From Pachyseris speciosa (Eukaryota > Cnidaria > Anthozoa > Scleractinia > Pachyseridae): 64,000 nt of DNA. Positions 51,430-63,374 of the stretch are shown here, piece after piece. The position numbers were made by a program, and so were the translations under genes. Where the stretch lies: positions 1,552,501 to 1,616,500 of the forward strand of contig JAEMWC010000083.1 in the NCBI GenBank assembly GCA_016490735.1, read 5' to 3'. The stretch's first letter is position 1. The number at the start of each line of letters is the position of its first letter. Below the pieces are notes generated by a model. That model saw only the letters and a program-made list of their open reading frames with translations. It searched no databases and had not been told where the DNA came from.

Positions 51430-53405
51430 ATTTTTAGCGGAGCTCCGGCGGCCCGAAGGGCCGCCAAGCGGAGCACCATACCTATAGAAACCCGTGAACT
51501 ACTTTTCTCATGGTAAAAATGGCTAGCGGTATTGCTCGTGGGCGCGTACGCACGACGACGACGACGACGACGACGGAATCACGCAATAATTAATAATATC
51601 ACAATAATAATCATAATAATCCAACATGGCGGTCATACTCTACCTGGAAGGAAGAGCGAAAGATTTTTCTCAGGAAAAGCTTCAATTTTGGATCGATTGT
51701 GCGGTTGAAAACAGTATAATTCAACGCTTCAAGGGCTTTCACTTCACCGCGGCATCTTGCATCTCACCAAGAAAGGTCACTTAGCAGTTCACGGGTATTA
51801 ACGGGCGGAACGAGTAGCTCAAACTCTGTGGAAGAAGCTCTTTCCTTTACAAACCGTTTGCTATTTTTGCGGATGCTTGTTTTTACTTTACTGAAGCTTA
51901 CGTATTTTCAAGTGGTAGAAACTTCTACAACACAGCGCAGGACAGTGAGGTAAATTAAATAAATTGAAGCTTAACATTTGGTTTAATCGTTGTTACTTTT
52001 GTTCAGAAATGAATCTTTATTTTTCTCTGGAATGGATATAAATAACTATCAACTGCACTCTTTTTGGACGCAAAGAAGTGGTTGAATAGTTTGTTTGTTT
52101 TGTTACGTCGTTTTCTTTGCAAACGAACGAGTGTTTTTACTCGGCCTTGGCTGACTGTTTTTCGACCTTGGTGCCTCAACAGCGCCACGAAACGTTAGCC
52201 CTTATCTTATTAACACGTGATCACAATGAGTCCTCGTAAAAGTAAGGATTAAAGGCGGAAACTCAAGCTCGAGTAAAAAAAAAGCCGATCAAATGCATGA
52301 CTGTGCATGTGCACGTCTCAAAATCTGAAATAAAGTTGTCAAAATGCTGTCAAAAATGTCAAAATCCAGCGCGTTTCACTCGTCATTTGAAAAAAGTCTT
52401 GGAGATCTTCGTCGCAAGCGGCTTGTAAACAACAGTTAAGTCTCGCCGTAGTAAACATGTCGTCTTCATTTGTTTGAACCGGTAAGAATCAGCGTTTTGA
52501 TGTTAAAAACAGCGAAATGCGTTGACTGGCTGGCTGGCTTTGATAAATTTTATAGTGGATGGGTCTGCAAGAGAAATGCTCGTGTGGTTTGGCAAGCGCT
52601 TTCTTTGTTAACTGGATGATGTCTTGCCACTGAGAATCATTAATTGAAGAAGGTTCTTCGGAAGACATGGGAAGTATGTTTTTGCGCGACGAGGGCAATT
52701 TCAGCAAATTTCTGAAAACACAAGTGATATTAGCTCTTAATTTCACTCGGGACAATGCGATTACCTATCCAAACTATCAGGATTGTTTCCCTTTTTCTCT
52801 TTTCTACGACATTTAAGCTTATGTCTAAACGTATCGTACTACGAGATATGTTTGTTAAGTCCCGGCTAATAGATCAAACATTTTCATCCAACATCACATA
52901 ACGTTTGGTGGCTAAACGCATAACAGTGTTTGACCTAACAGCGGACCAAGCGAATCCAAAAAATGATTTTTGCGTATTACCACTGAAATTTTCGACGTTA
53001 TGTGGTTTATTTGGTTGCTTTTCACCGTTTGTGTACGATTTGTTTGCTGGGGTGGCTAAACGATCAAACATTTGTTCATAATGCGAAATTTTGGATGAAC
53101 ACGTTTGATCTAGGTCAAACATGGAAAGCCATTTAATGCACTATGGTGGGAGGTGGCTAAACCGTGAAACATGCTCTTCCAACGATGTTGGATGAAAATA
53201 TTTGATCATTCTTAGATTGCTAAATTTATTTTCGAACAAACACATGCGTCGACTGTATTGTTTTCTTGTAATGTTTTAGATTTTTGAATCGCAGTCAATT
53301 CTTTTTGACTGCTTTAATCATAAAAAATTGGGGCAAGGAAAGCCATGCGGAGCTGCTCAATACCAGTAAAAAATAATAATCGTGGAGCTCCGCTTTTAGG
53401 CTTGG
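51430..53405. repeat. Non-autonomous transposon copy with GGAGCTCCGC-type ends
   Basis: Left GCGGAGCTCCGGCGGCCCGA, right GTGGAGCTCCGCTTTTAGGC. The interior matches the copy at 58128-59400 (CTCAGGAAAAGCTT, CACCGCGGCATC, GTCACTTAGCAGTTCA). A nested MITE lies at 52872-53207. No transposase frame is readable. Confidence 0.65.
52872..53207. repeat. Nested MITE with GATCAAACATTTTCATCCAA ends
   Basis: Left GATCAAACATTTTCATCCAA and right TTGGATGAAAATATTTGATC are inverted copies. 336 bp, with several internal GGTGGCTAAAC words. Confidence 0.8.
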
Positions 53406-53986
53406 CTAAATCTATATATTAGTCTATCGTCTTTAAGATATTATTAATTTCTAGTGTTTCGTATTTTTAAATTTCAAGTGTTTTGTTTTATGTGGTTAAT
53501 GGCAAATAAAAAATGGAAATGGAAATCATTGAAGGTGTTCAAAGGATAGAATGCAGGTGGCTCATTGTAGCTTTCCGTGTTTTCTTCCTGCGTTTAATGT
53601 TATCTCCGTCCTTTCCGCCGGGTGCGCCACCTCTGACTTGCGACCTTTTTGTGAGGATGCGTTACGTAAGTTTTGAGTGTGCACGGAAACATGTTAAGCA
53701 TTTCATGGTTTAAACGAACAAAATTGTTACCAAATTTCTCTTAATTAGTTTCTGACGTGATTAAATGTGAGAAGATCGCAGGTAGATTGCAATGAGTTAA
53801 AAGTATTTGGTAGTTGTCTATAGTTTCTTGATTATATGACAAAGACAGTAAGAAAAACATGCTTTTAAAATAACAAAACGAACGTAGGATTAGGCACAAT
53901 AGACAAGGCGTAGCCCTTGAATCTTTTACTTTTCCTCCACTTATTCTATTCGGCATTTTTTCTTTTAAATTCTTTTCCGCCTCTAG

Positions 53987-54199
53987 AGGTCACATGTCAA
54001 GATGAAGACGCTAACAAATACTTTGAAGGAGCCACGTGGTTTGTTGGAAGCTGTATGCAGTGTATATGTACTAACGGAAAAATATCATGCAGAAGAGAGA
54101 TTTATATCATAACGAACCCAGAAACAATAACAGAAGTTTGTAATCAGACAAATTGTAACGTGGCAAAATATTTGAAGACAAAGGAAGGAGTTTGCAAAG
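53987..54199 (+). CDS. Host receptor exon: vWC-like domain (3)
   Basis: 213-bp phase 1-1 exon after GCCTCTAG, donor GTAGGC. Encodes EVTCQDEDANKYFEGATWFV, then GSCMQCICTNGKISC and VCNQTNCNVAKYL...CKG. The same pattern as exons 47034 and 49635. Confidence 0.86.
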
Positions 54200-54311
54200 G
54201 TAGGCCTTATTAGGTCTTTATGTCGTAATATAAGTACCTCAATTAATACTACATGCAGCTAATGAATTTCGTTGAAGGATGAATCTTTTGCTTCTTTTTT
54301 TTCTGCCCTAG

Positions 54312-54458
54312 CTTGCAGATGGAACGGACGACTATTTGACGATGGTGATCACTGGAAAGAAAATGGTGTCGATTTCCATTGCAGTGAGTCAAGACAGAAA
54401 GTGAGACCTGGTTGTTACGTCGAGGATGGCCGAGTATCGTGCACCGGAGCGATACCAG
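54312..54458 (+). CDS. Host receptor exon: cysteine-rich domain (3)
   Basis: 147-bp phase 1-1 exon, acceptor TGCCCTAG, donor GTGTGG. Encodes CRWNGRLFDDGDHWKENGVD and RPGCYVEDGRVSCTG. Similar in plan to the cysteine-rich exon at 50203. Confidence 0.78.
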
Positions 54459-54919
54459 GTGTGGATTTATGCCACTTTTAATAGCAGAGTTTGTTTTGTG
54501 TATCATTTATACGACTTGTGATCTTATGATACTATACCAACTAGCCTGCTTTTGTAAAAACTTTACATAAATATCGCATTCTATAAACCGAAACGAAGAC
54601 TGTTAAAGCAGTAGACCCAGGGATCGGAACGGGCCCGTTGAGTTTGTAAGTGGTGTTAAACTATGTACCAACAAAAGAAGCAAAAGATTAAACACCATGA
54701 AGTATAGCGAGGAGCTCTTACCTTCGAGAGAACGATATGCGCATTTTCGTAGGGAACTCTAAACCAAGGAAATATTTTGTTTTCAGTTGCATTCATCATT
54801 CACCTGAATTATTTTTAGAGTGAAAAGTTTGTTTTCATTATATTAAAAAAAACCCTTTTTTGAATCTGTGTATTGCAGTGAGTGGGTTTAGCTTATTTCT
54901 GAGATTTATCTGTCTTCAG

Positions 54920-54979
54920 GTTCGAAAGGAGCTGTGTGTATGAAGTGCTTTCATGTTAGCCCGGCCTGGTTCCTTCGAG
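54920..54979 (+). CDS. Possible short host exon
   Basis: 60 bp between TGTCTTCAG and GTGATA, phase 1-1, would encode GSKGAVCMKCFHVSPAWFLR plus one residue. The fit to the phase rule supports it, but there is no domain to confirm it. Confidence 0.35.
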
Positions 54980-55108
54980 GTGATATTGAGCCCTCTTTTG
55001 AGCCCTTTTCCGTAGTCTGCGGTCCAGATTTCGAGGAAGATGTCTTTGTTGACAATAAAAATTCTACGACTGAACTAGTAGTAGCTATACAGCTAATTTT
55101 ATTTTTAG

Positions 55109-55246
55109 GAATACGAGATCTCTCGAAGATTTCCAACGACAGTCTTTTTCTGTGCGAAAGTGGTGACGAGATCAGATCGCTGAATGACAGGTGCAACGGT
55201 TATACAGATTGTGAAGACCAATCAGATGAGAGATACTGCAGTCTCT
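55109..55246 (+). CDS. Host receptor exon: LDL-receptor class A domain (2)
   Basis: 138-bp phase 1-1 exon, acceptor TATTTTTAG, donor GTAAGG. Encodes LFLCESGDEIRSLNDRCNGY followed by TDCEDQSDERYC. Calcium-site acidic residues are in place. Confidence 0.88.
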
Positions 55247-55332
55247 GTAAGGAAAACCAATTGATTTTTTCTTTCATACCACCAGAAATAATTGAGTTAA
55301 ATAAAATCATATTGCATGTGACAGCGTTCGTA

Positions 55333-55780
55333 TTAAGGCTGGTTTTCGCTAGCAACGGAGATGGAGTCAGAAGCGCAGAGCGATATGATTTAGTGAAAAT
55401 CAATCCGACAGAGTCAGAAGCAGAATACCGATTCCCCTTATGGCTCCGTCGCTTGTGATCCAGTGAAAACTATCTATTTTGTCGCAGTTGGAAGCAGAAG
55501 CGGAAGAACCAACCAATCACAATGCTGATATCAGGCAGTGTGATTAGTTGGTTCTTTCGCTTATGCTTGCTACTCCGACAATCTTAGGAGCTGCGAGGCT
55601 ATCGTCATAAGCGGAATCGGAAGAAAATGGAAACATTCTGATTCTTCCGCTCCTATTCCGGTCGAGAAAATGACTCCGCTTGCGACTCCGATTTTTTATT
55701 TTCACTGGGTCATAAGCGTACTTACCACTCCGACTACGACTTCGACTCCGACTCCGTCGCTAGTGAAAACTAGCCTTTAA
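55333..55780. repeat. MITE with TTAAGGCTGGTTTTCGCTAG ends
   Basis: Left end TTAAGGCTGGTTTTCGCTAG and right end CTAGTGAAAACTAGCCTTTA are inverted copies; the centre holds AACCAACCAATCACA / TGTGATTAGTTGGTT. Rich in GACTCCGACT words. Confidence 0.75.
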
Positions 55781-55975
55781 TTAGCTTCCTTCCTTTTCCA
55801 CCTTTTTTCACTAGATCCACTGACCTTTCTTCTGCCCTTCCGGGGACATTAGGGAATAGAAGAGCACTTAACAGTATTTGTTATATTATATTTTACTCCC
55901 CTAATATAATGTGTTAGAATTCCTGTCCAAGCTAAATTGAAGAGAGATTCTCCAAAGTTATTTCTGTTGTTTCAG

Positions 55976-56077
55976 ATTTCTGTGGAGCTGTAACTGAAAA
56001 CGGTGTTTATTGGGAAAGAACACAAGTTGACCAGAGTAACGAGAAAGACTGCTCGTTGATAGACCCTACATGGCAAG
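55976..56077 (+). CDS. Host receptor exon: hormone-receptor-like (HRM) segment
   Basis: 102-bp exon, phase 1-1. Encodes FCGAVTENGVYWERTQVDQS then KDCSLIDPTWQG. The G-V-x-W-x-x-T...C plan is like the end of HRM domains before GAIN domains of adhesion GPCRs. Short, so tentative. Confidence 0.6.
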
Positions 56078-56873
56078 GTACATATTTTCTTACGATCAAA
56101 AGCACAACATCACTCCAGTTTCAAGATGGAGAAAGTTGGCTTGAAGCTGATCGAGCGCAATTTAACAGTTTGATTTGATTTCAGTCGAAGTTCTACTGTT
56201 GAAGTAATGACCTTTAAATAAAACTACTAACACTCGTGACTGAATTATTGTAAACTCTAAAATTGCCCACACCACCAAAGCCGTAAATCACGCAAGACTA
56301 ACCAGAGCCACTGTTTTTAAAGGAGCCTTTACTCGCAAGTGTCAAGTCGGGCGGCGGCCATACTGGTCACGTCTAATCGTATGCAGCTGCGAGAGAAGAA
56401 GAGTAGTAAATTACTTCAAATTAAAGGCGAGTCTTACACTTCTTTTTTCCTGTTTAGTTGCCATTTTCTTCAATGCAATAATGTAATAGCCGTATAACAA
56501 AAACAGCGCATAAGATTCTCATTGTGTAACTCACAGTAAGATCATGGACGTGGGAAATTAGATTAAAAAACATTGTTGTCCGTTATGTCACAGCATATGC
56601 AAAATATAATTTGGCCTGGTCCTGACAATTACGAAATTATTACAACTAGCAAAACACTAAAGTGATCACCAAAACATGAAAAAGCTGGCCAAACTAAGGA
56701 CCCATGGTAACATTAATTAAGTGGCCGTCAATTTCATTTATATTCAATAAGCTTGATGCACCGTTCCTGGTGCAAATTAATCACGATCATTTACTGAAAC
56801 TAATAAAATATAGCAGTTTGTGAAGATAGTGCCGAGAACTTATAACTCTTTCGCCGATCATTATAGCTTGCAG
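56078..56873. other. Intron
   Basis: No gene or clear repeat. Ends in the TTGCAG acceptor of the next exon. Confidence 0.4.
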
Positions 56874-57046
56874 AGGTAAATGAAACGAACTTCCTAGACA
56901 TCTCAAAGGAATTGTCGTCTTCAGCAAGTAATTTCACAAACGAGGGAATTTTCCACGCCATGTTTGTAGATCTGTTCGACACTGCAGTAGGACTTCTGAA
57001 ATCAAACAACTCAAACAATTCTGACCTTAAGTTGCTTTACGGCGAG
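56874..57046 (+). CDS. Host receptor exon: GAIN-like helical segment
   Basis: 173-bp exon, acceptor AGCTTGCAG, donor GTAAGA, phase 1 to 0. Encodes VNETNFLDISKELSSSASNF, then a FHAMFVDLFDTAVGLL helix, in the style of the alpha-helical GAIN subdomain A. Several N-glycosylation sequons. Confidence 0.6.
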
Positions 57047-57362
57047 GTAAGAATAATCCTATACACCATTGAAAAGTAAGGTGTAATTTTGTTCTTTTAG
57101 GTCCGGAACGCAATATGTTTCTTAAAATTCTAGGGAAACCGTGTGAGAGAGGACGATTGTTGCAGGGCTCCCTGAAGGAGTAGATTACTAAATCCGTATA
57201 AAGCTTTTTTATCGACGTCTTTATTCACACAATCCATGGATTGGAGCAGTGCTTGCGTTATTGTATGACTAGTAAAGTCTACTTTAAACTAATGTGTTTT
57301 TGTAATAAAAGACTTATAGATGCAATTTATTTTCCCTATAATCAGATTTGTCATCTCTTTAG

Positions 57363-57413
57363 GAATTCATTTCAGCATGGGACAGGGACTTACTAACAAA
57401 GTTTTCGTCATAA
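57363..57413 (+). CDS. Possible alternative terminal exon
   Basis: After TCATCTCTTTAG a phase-0 frame reads EFISAWDRDLLTKFSS then TAA. It would continue the GAIN exon and stop, giving a soluble short form. No donor follows. Speculative. Confidence 0.2.
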   Translation, partial: EFISAWDRDLLTKFSS

Positions 57414-58127
57414 AAGACCACCCCTTCTAGTTATAGTGTTGGAGACTATACAGTGGTTAACATTAGGTCCCAATGCTGTTGTATTGCTTTCCTCGCAGCA
57501 CGTCATTGAAACAATTTTTGAAGATACTATTTACCGTAAGCTGGGATTTTGCGGTGATTCCTGTATTCCATCACTGGTAGGTCTCTGTTGTGTTGTACTT
57601 AACTTTTCTATACTGCTAATCTGCGCTGGCTTTGCTTTGTTGTGCTGGGTGCGTTTTATTGTGTTGTGTTACAGTCTGGTGTAGTGCTGTTCTGTTCTGT
57701 ATTGCGTTCTCGTGCCATCACTTCCAATACTCAAAAATTACACCATCACCTCATTATAGCCACCAAAGTGACTGATTATGGACGCCGTTATTGTTTTCAG
57801 TTTTCCCTCTTTATTCACAACCTAGGCATTTGAGAGGCATTTACTGGGTCTGCGAGCATTAGAGTTGATTCGCCAAGTAAACAAGAGTGCTGTTCGGAGC
57901 ATACTTCCCCTCCAGCAGTAAGTTTTCTTAATTAGCGGTGCATCAGAAATCCTTTGCATCGCTGATTTGATAAGAGTGAATGAAGAACATTCATACTTTA
58001 AGTGAAGGTTAAAATGCTAAATTTCCACGAGATACCGGACGACATCTGATTAGGCATTTTGACCAACGACGAACAAATTTAAAAACACCTCAAAATGTGA
58101 GAGGCTCATGTATTCGTATAGCCCTTA
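57414..58127. other. Intron
   Basis: No gene with support. A frame at 57436-57575 with a donor-like GTAGGT does not fit the exon phases around it. Confidence 0.35.
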
Positions 58128-58272
58128 TAGCGGAACTCTGGCAGCCCCAAGGGCCGCCAGGCGGAGCACCATACTAATAGGAACCCGTAAACTGCTTTTC
58201 TCGTGGTAATCATGGTTAGCGGTATTGCTTGTGGGCGCGACCGCAGGACGTTTCCTAATAATTAATAGTATC

Positions 58273-58312
<40 letters not shown>

Positions 58313-58388
58313 GGGACCTTTGGTCATGGGCTATGACCCGCTCCCTTAGGAAGCAAACGGGAAAAAGATCATCCAGTTCACAAAGCTG

Positions 58389-58459
<71 letters not shown>

Positions 58460-59400
58460 CTAGTTTCCAGCGTACATCTTTGATATTGGACATCCTTGGA
58501 CATTAATGTTATGGTCACTTGACACCTGTCAAAACAAGGCATCCACTAAACAGTATGACGTGATCATACCACTGGCTGAAGTTCAAAGCTCATCGAGGTC
58601 AGATGTTTTATTTGAGGTTGACCGCCTACCAGGTACTTACTTTCGATTGAATCGCAGGCTCAAGCCATGTGTGGGAGATCCAACCAAAACGAGGTTTAAT
58701 TTCAAGCGCGCTTTCTGCTGCTCAAAATTTCATATTCAGTTGGTTTCTTCATTTTGAGCAAATGAACTTTACCTTCGAAGTTTGTCTTTTAATTCGCGTA
58801 AAAGGTATACATAACCAGGAGCTAGTTAAAAGATACTCTGGAAGTTGAATTTTCAAGTGATAAAAAGGAAGAGCAAACGATTTTCCTCAGGAAAAGCTTA
58901 AGACTTGGATCTACCTATATGGGGCCCGGATTGGGTGGTTGAAAAAAAAAAATGATTTAAGGCTTCAAGGGCTTTCCCTTTACCGCGGCATCATGCAGCT
59001 CACCAAGACAGGTCACTTAGCAGTTCATCGGCATTAATGGGAGGAACGAGTAGCTCAAAATTAGTGGAATAAGTTTTTACTTTGGACAAACCACTTGCTA
59101 GTTTTTGGAGATGCGTGTTTTTACTAAAGTGGATACGTATTTTCAAGTGGTAGCAACCTCTACAACACAGGTGACTTTGCTCAATGGAAGCTTAACATTT
59201 GGTTTAATCGTTGCTACTTTTGTTCAGGAATGAAACTTGCATTTTTCTCTCGACTCGGTCAATTCCTGTTCACTGCTCTGAACATAAAATATTGGCGCAA
59301 GAAAAGCCATGCGAAGCAGTTGAATACCAGCAAAAAAAAAACTGAGATAAATTAATAATCGTGGGACTCCGATTTTAGGCTTGGCTAAAACCATACATTA
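58128..59400. repeat. Second copy of the GGAGCTCCGC-type element, with AAT microsatellites
   Basis: Left GCGGAACTCTGGCAGCCCCA, right GTGGGACTCCGATTTTAGGC, both diverged from the 51430-53405 copy. AAT/ATT runs lie at 58272-58310 and 58389-58458. The tail holds CACCAAGACAGGTCACTTAG. Confidence 0.65.
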
Positions 59401-59584
59401 TTTATGTTCCGCTCCTAACACACACATGTTATAGGTTAAGTTAGTAGCTTCTTAAAGGCCCGCTTTACGATGGGTATCTCAAGCTAATTTCATGGCTAAT
59501 AGCAAGAGGGTCCTCATTAGCAAGGTCCTACTGGAATCCTAGATGATACTAATGGCACAGAATGGGAGCAATCTCTTTGTTCTC

Positions 59585-60120
59585 CTAATTAACGTAACGT
59601 ACATTTGATTTACCGAGTATTGAACAAGCCACCGCGAGAGACTCGGGAGGAGGGAGACAGGAAGAAGACAGAGAATGCTTAGTAACCTTTGATCTTTCAA
59701 TACCTACTTGAATTGACAGTTCCACCCAATTTGAGAACCTCTTCGTAACTGGTTTGAACCCATCAGTAGTATCATAACTAAGTGAATTACGATTTTGCTG
59801 ATCGGTGTAGCCCAGATGACATTGAGTGACATTTCGACAACCTGAGCGGAAGTAATCATCAGGGTCAAGTGATTTGTGTAACGTCATTAGTTGGTGTATA
59901 TGTAAATAATTGGTCGTCGGTTGTTAAGCCTAGTTCTTATTGGCTGTGAAAACCATATCCAGTGATTGGTGCATTCAGCAGGGTCTCAATCGATTATGTG
60001 ATTTGTGTGTAAATGATGTACAGCAATTTTATTGTTGGTTTCACCATTTCTAGAGGCTCAGTTCTTTGTTTAAAGCTCTGCCAGTCTCACCGATGCAAGT
60101 GGCCTGACAGTCGAATGTCA
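59585..60120 (-). pseudogene. Penelope-like retroelement 3' fragment (GIY-YIG endonuclease remnant)
   Basis: On the minus strand at 60115-60060 the frame FDCQATCIGETGRALNKEL matches the GIY-YIG endonuclease of Penelope-like elements, with the second Tyr changed to Cys. The next 450 bp keep scattered tail words but are full of stops and frame changes. No reverse transcriptase part. Confidence 0.6.
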
Positions 60121-61290
60121 ATAGCGGCTGTTTTCTTAAGTTTAAGTAGTTTGCTGTGTGGTTTTCGTTGAAGTTTTGGCGTCGACTCTCGTTTAAAGTG
60201 TTATTATGATTTGTACTCCTTGAAATTTATCACATGGAATTCCAAGGAAGATTGAAAAGGCCATACCATTTGCAAATATCTGCATTGGTTCCTGAGATAT
60301 TTAAGTTTGAAAAATGTGTAAAATAAGCAAACGAAAGGACTGATGACGTCATAGCCTCAGCCCAATATAACGTCAAGTATACAAATAGAGCTATCTCAGT
60401 CAAATTGCAGCAGAGACCATTGAAACTTGGTAGGCTGATAGTTCTACAGGCAACACACCTACGGCTGTAACAAAGGTGGTTTCCATGGCAACTCACTCTT
60501 TCCAGTCCCCTCCAACCTTTTTTCAATATTTTAGTTATTTTCAGCTCGAAAAACATTGAAGAAGGCCATGAACTGAACCTAACATATTTACATGCCTGCT
60601 TGATCATGCGAATGAGGCACCATTGGCAGATATAAAAAGTGACGCCAAAGGTGGCTAGCAAATCTCGTAATATCAGGGAGGTCTGGAACCCAGTATGTTG
60701 CCATGGTAACAACACTGGTAAGCTTATGTTGTGGAACACATCTAGTAGAATCTTATACTGCAAAGAATCAAGCATTTGACGACATCACGTAGCTAATTTG
60801 CATGTTTTAAAAACTTGAATATCTTTGAAACGAAAAGTGATATTTGAAAATAGTAACAGTATTCTTCTTCTCGTACAGACTACTTGTTTATATTTTAAAA
60901 TTGCTTAGATAGAAAAGATGTGAATTTCTTCATGGTAGCACTTAAAGAATTTCGTAAGTCTGTTTGTCGTTAACGATTAATTCTATTTTGCCATAATGGT
61001 CTCTCGTCACTCCACCACTCCTCCTTTCCCAGCGGAAAGCATAACAATGCTGGCGACATGATAACAATTGCAGGTCTTTATATTCCATAAGAATGGGTGT
61101 CTTTGCCCAGCAGAGAGAAAAATGAAATTACATTTCCCTTTATAGGCTCTGAGAAAGTATGGTTCCGAATAGTTGTGAGCACATTACGTGGGGAGAGAAT
61201 ACAAAAGAAAGGAGTGGCAGAAACAGTACATGTAGGAAACATGTAGGATGTTTCCCATTGTGTTCTTAAAATGGTGAAGTCGCGGATAAA
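60121..61290. other. Intron, unrecognised repeat-like sequence
   Basis: A long frame at 60230-60775 (minus) has no domain I know. Words such as CCATGGCAAC / GTTGCCATGG at 60484 and 60697 form a loose inverted pair, so an old repeat is likely. Confidence 0.3.
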
Positions 61291-61293
61291 AAT

Positions 61294-61695
61294 ATATCCA
61301 AATCAAATGAAGAGTGATCCTCGCAGCTGTGAACGCAATTTATGCAATTGCGAAAAGAAGCCTGAAAAAAATTCAGGACTTCAATGGGGCTGGAACCCTT
61401 GACCTCGCGATACCGGTGCGATGCTCTAACCAACTTAGCTATGAAGCCACTGACATTGGGAGCAGCTCAGTTGTGGGTTCATATGTTCCCGTGAAAGAAA
61501 TAAGTGTGAATGAGATATGAAATAAGTCATACATGAACTACGGAAAAGAAATCAAATGAAGAGTGATCCTCGCAGCTGTGAACGCAATTTATGCAATTAC
61601 GAAAAGAAGCCTAAAAAAATCAACGGGGTTTGAACCCGTGACCTCGCGATATCGGTGCGATGCTCTAGTCAACTGAGTTATGAAGTCACTGACGT
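61294..61695 (-). repeat. Two tandem tRNA-derived SINEs
   Basis: Both copies contain CAAATGAAGAGTGATCCTCG and CGCAGCTGTGAACGCAATTT (61303 and 61553) followed by GAAAAGAAGCCT and a tRNA-like part with GACCTCGCGATA (61400 and 61640). Read on the minus strand they start GGCTTCATAGCT / GACTTCATAACT and carry a B-box close to GGTTC. Confidence 0.75.
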
Positions 61696-61930
61696 TGACA
61701 CACGAGTCTCAAAATATTTTTGAGGCAATAATTTCCTATGCGCGTGGGCGTTTAAAGGTCTTATCAATATTGCGGTCCCGACACAAACTAGCGATATTAG
61801 CTTTAGAAAAAGGGAAGATGTTTGGGTTCCCAAAGACATCCCAAGGCTTGAAATAAGCACGAGGTTTAAATGGTTTTTATGCTAGTTTTTTTTTTATTAG
61901 GTATGGAAAACATTCTCAAAGATAAAGTAC

Positions 61931-62285
61931 TTAGGCTATATCTACACTTACTGTATAGCTCTTGTGCCGGCACGAAAAGCATATCGGATAGGGCTTTTGT
62001 TCACATTCAAAACGATGATTTCGGCACGGTTTTTGCGTTGGAGCGATTCTGGGCCGCAGCGGTCTTGAAAGTGAGGCATCGTCGCATATCGGAAAGGTTT
62101 TCGTGACACTTTCTGGAGAAGTGTGAACAAAGAATCGAACCGAAACGGAAATCAACAACGAGGAGCGAGGATTGGATTCTAGTGGAAAGATGGCGGCAGT
62201 TTTGGGCCACTTCCGTTCACACCAGGCCGGGGTATTTTTCACAACGGCATAAAATGCTATCCAGCATAGTGTAGACATAACCTTA
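61931..62285. repeat. MITE with TAGGCTATATCTACACTTAC ends
   Basis: Left TAGGCTATATCTACACTTAC and right TAGTGTAGACATAACCTTA are inverted, imperfect copies, with GTGTGAACAAA and TTTGTTCACA words inside. Non-coding, 355 bp. Confidence 0.7.
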
Positions 62286-62463
62286 GCAATATGTCTAAAT
62301 GATCAACTGTTCTTTGCAAGGTAAACTATTTATAGGGGAAGGAAGCGTGGTAGTGTTGGCTAACTTGATGCCAATGAGATTTAATTCTTGTCTTGGTGGT
62401 ATTTTACAGTGATGCAAGAAATATTGAACTCTTAACATATTTTTTTGTGCTTTCTTACTTTAG

Positions 62464-62656
62464 AACATGCAACGTTGTAGCAAATTTTGTGAAATTACCG
62501 CCTGTAATCTCGTCCGAAAAGTACGCGGCAGCCCTAATAAGCCATCTAAATACTGCACCACTAATATCAAACAAAGAAGATTCATTTCAAGTCATGCCCT
62601 ATAATGTCACTGATATCACAGTGGTGAACAAGACGAGGTTTGAGCTTTCCAATAAA
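62464..62656 (+). CDS. Host receptor exon: GAIN/ectodomain segment before membrane
   Basis: Donor GTAAGT at 62657. The frame encodes NFVKLPPVISSEKYAAALIS, HLNTAPLIS and ITVVNKTRFELSNK. The acceptor is uncertain: TTACTTTAG (62463) gives a phase-2 start, GTTGTAG (62480) a phase-1 start. An exon linking it with 57046 is missing. Confidence 0.6.
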
Positions 62657-63311
62657 GTAAGTTCATTTCTAGTTTTTTAAATTATTTATAGTATATGTTA
62701 TTGGTTTTAAGTTTACTTTTGCCTCATCGGGATTCTTAATAATCATTCTATGAGGCCACACTTTATATCAAGTGGTAACTGAACAAAGAGGCTTGTGGCT
62801 CGGGGTTGGAGATTATCACTTAATTATCTGATGCAGCGAGCTCGAATAGAATATTTTTTTTTACTATGTTGCAGAGCGTTCTGAACAAGGTGACTGTAAT
62901 ATGAGAAAACTGAGAGAATTGATACACACCCCTTTAAGGTTCTCTTACTAATTTTCATGGTAAGACCAGAAGGTAAAGCAACCAAGCTTGAATTTAAGAC
63001 GTAGATTTTTGGGGAAGAACGCTCACTATCTAGTAACAATCACTCACAACGTTTCTCGAGTGCTGGCTCTCGTTACAGCGACTTTTAATATCTTTATGGA
63101 CGCTGAGTTTATGTTTTCAGCTGTAGAGAAAATCTTTTTTCCTCTTTCAGCAAAAAAGTGGATATTCGGCAGGTTAAAAGAACATGATGAATAATCTAAT
63201 GATTGACTTAACATAGAGTCATTAACCAAGGTACAGCGAAGAGACCAACAGTCCTCATGTCTAATATGCAACGTTATGTGACTGTTTTCTTTTCCCCTCT
63301 GTCAATTTTAG
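62657..63311. other. Intron
   Basis: Nothing beyond AT-rich intron. Acceptor CAATTTTAG at its end. Confidence 0.4.
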
Positions 63312-63374
63312 TCAGATGAAGAGATAGTGAAAATATCGGAGGAACACGGATGCAAAAGGGTGACACTTGATACG
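63312..63374 (+). CDS. Host receptor exon: short juxtamembrane segment
   Basis: 63-bp phase 0-0 exon encoding SDEEIVKISEEHGCKRVTLD plus one residue, with donor GTAACA. It keeps frame between the exons at 62464 and 63820. Confidence 0.5.

Noticed and set aside
58125..58493. Tyr/Ile-rich minus-strand frame
   Set aside because: Produced by the AAT microsatellites.
58506..58627. Host exon candidate ending at a GTACTT donor
   Set aside because: It lies inside a repeat copy and its phase does not fit the flanking GAIN-like exons.
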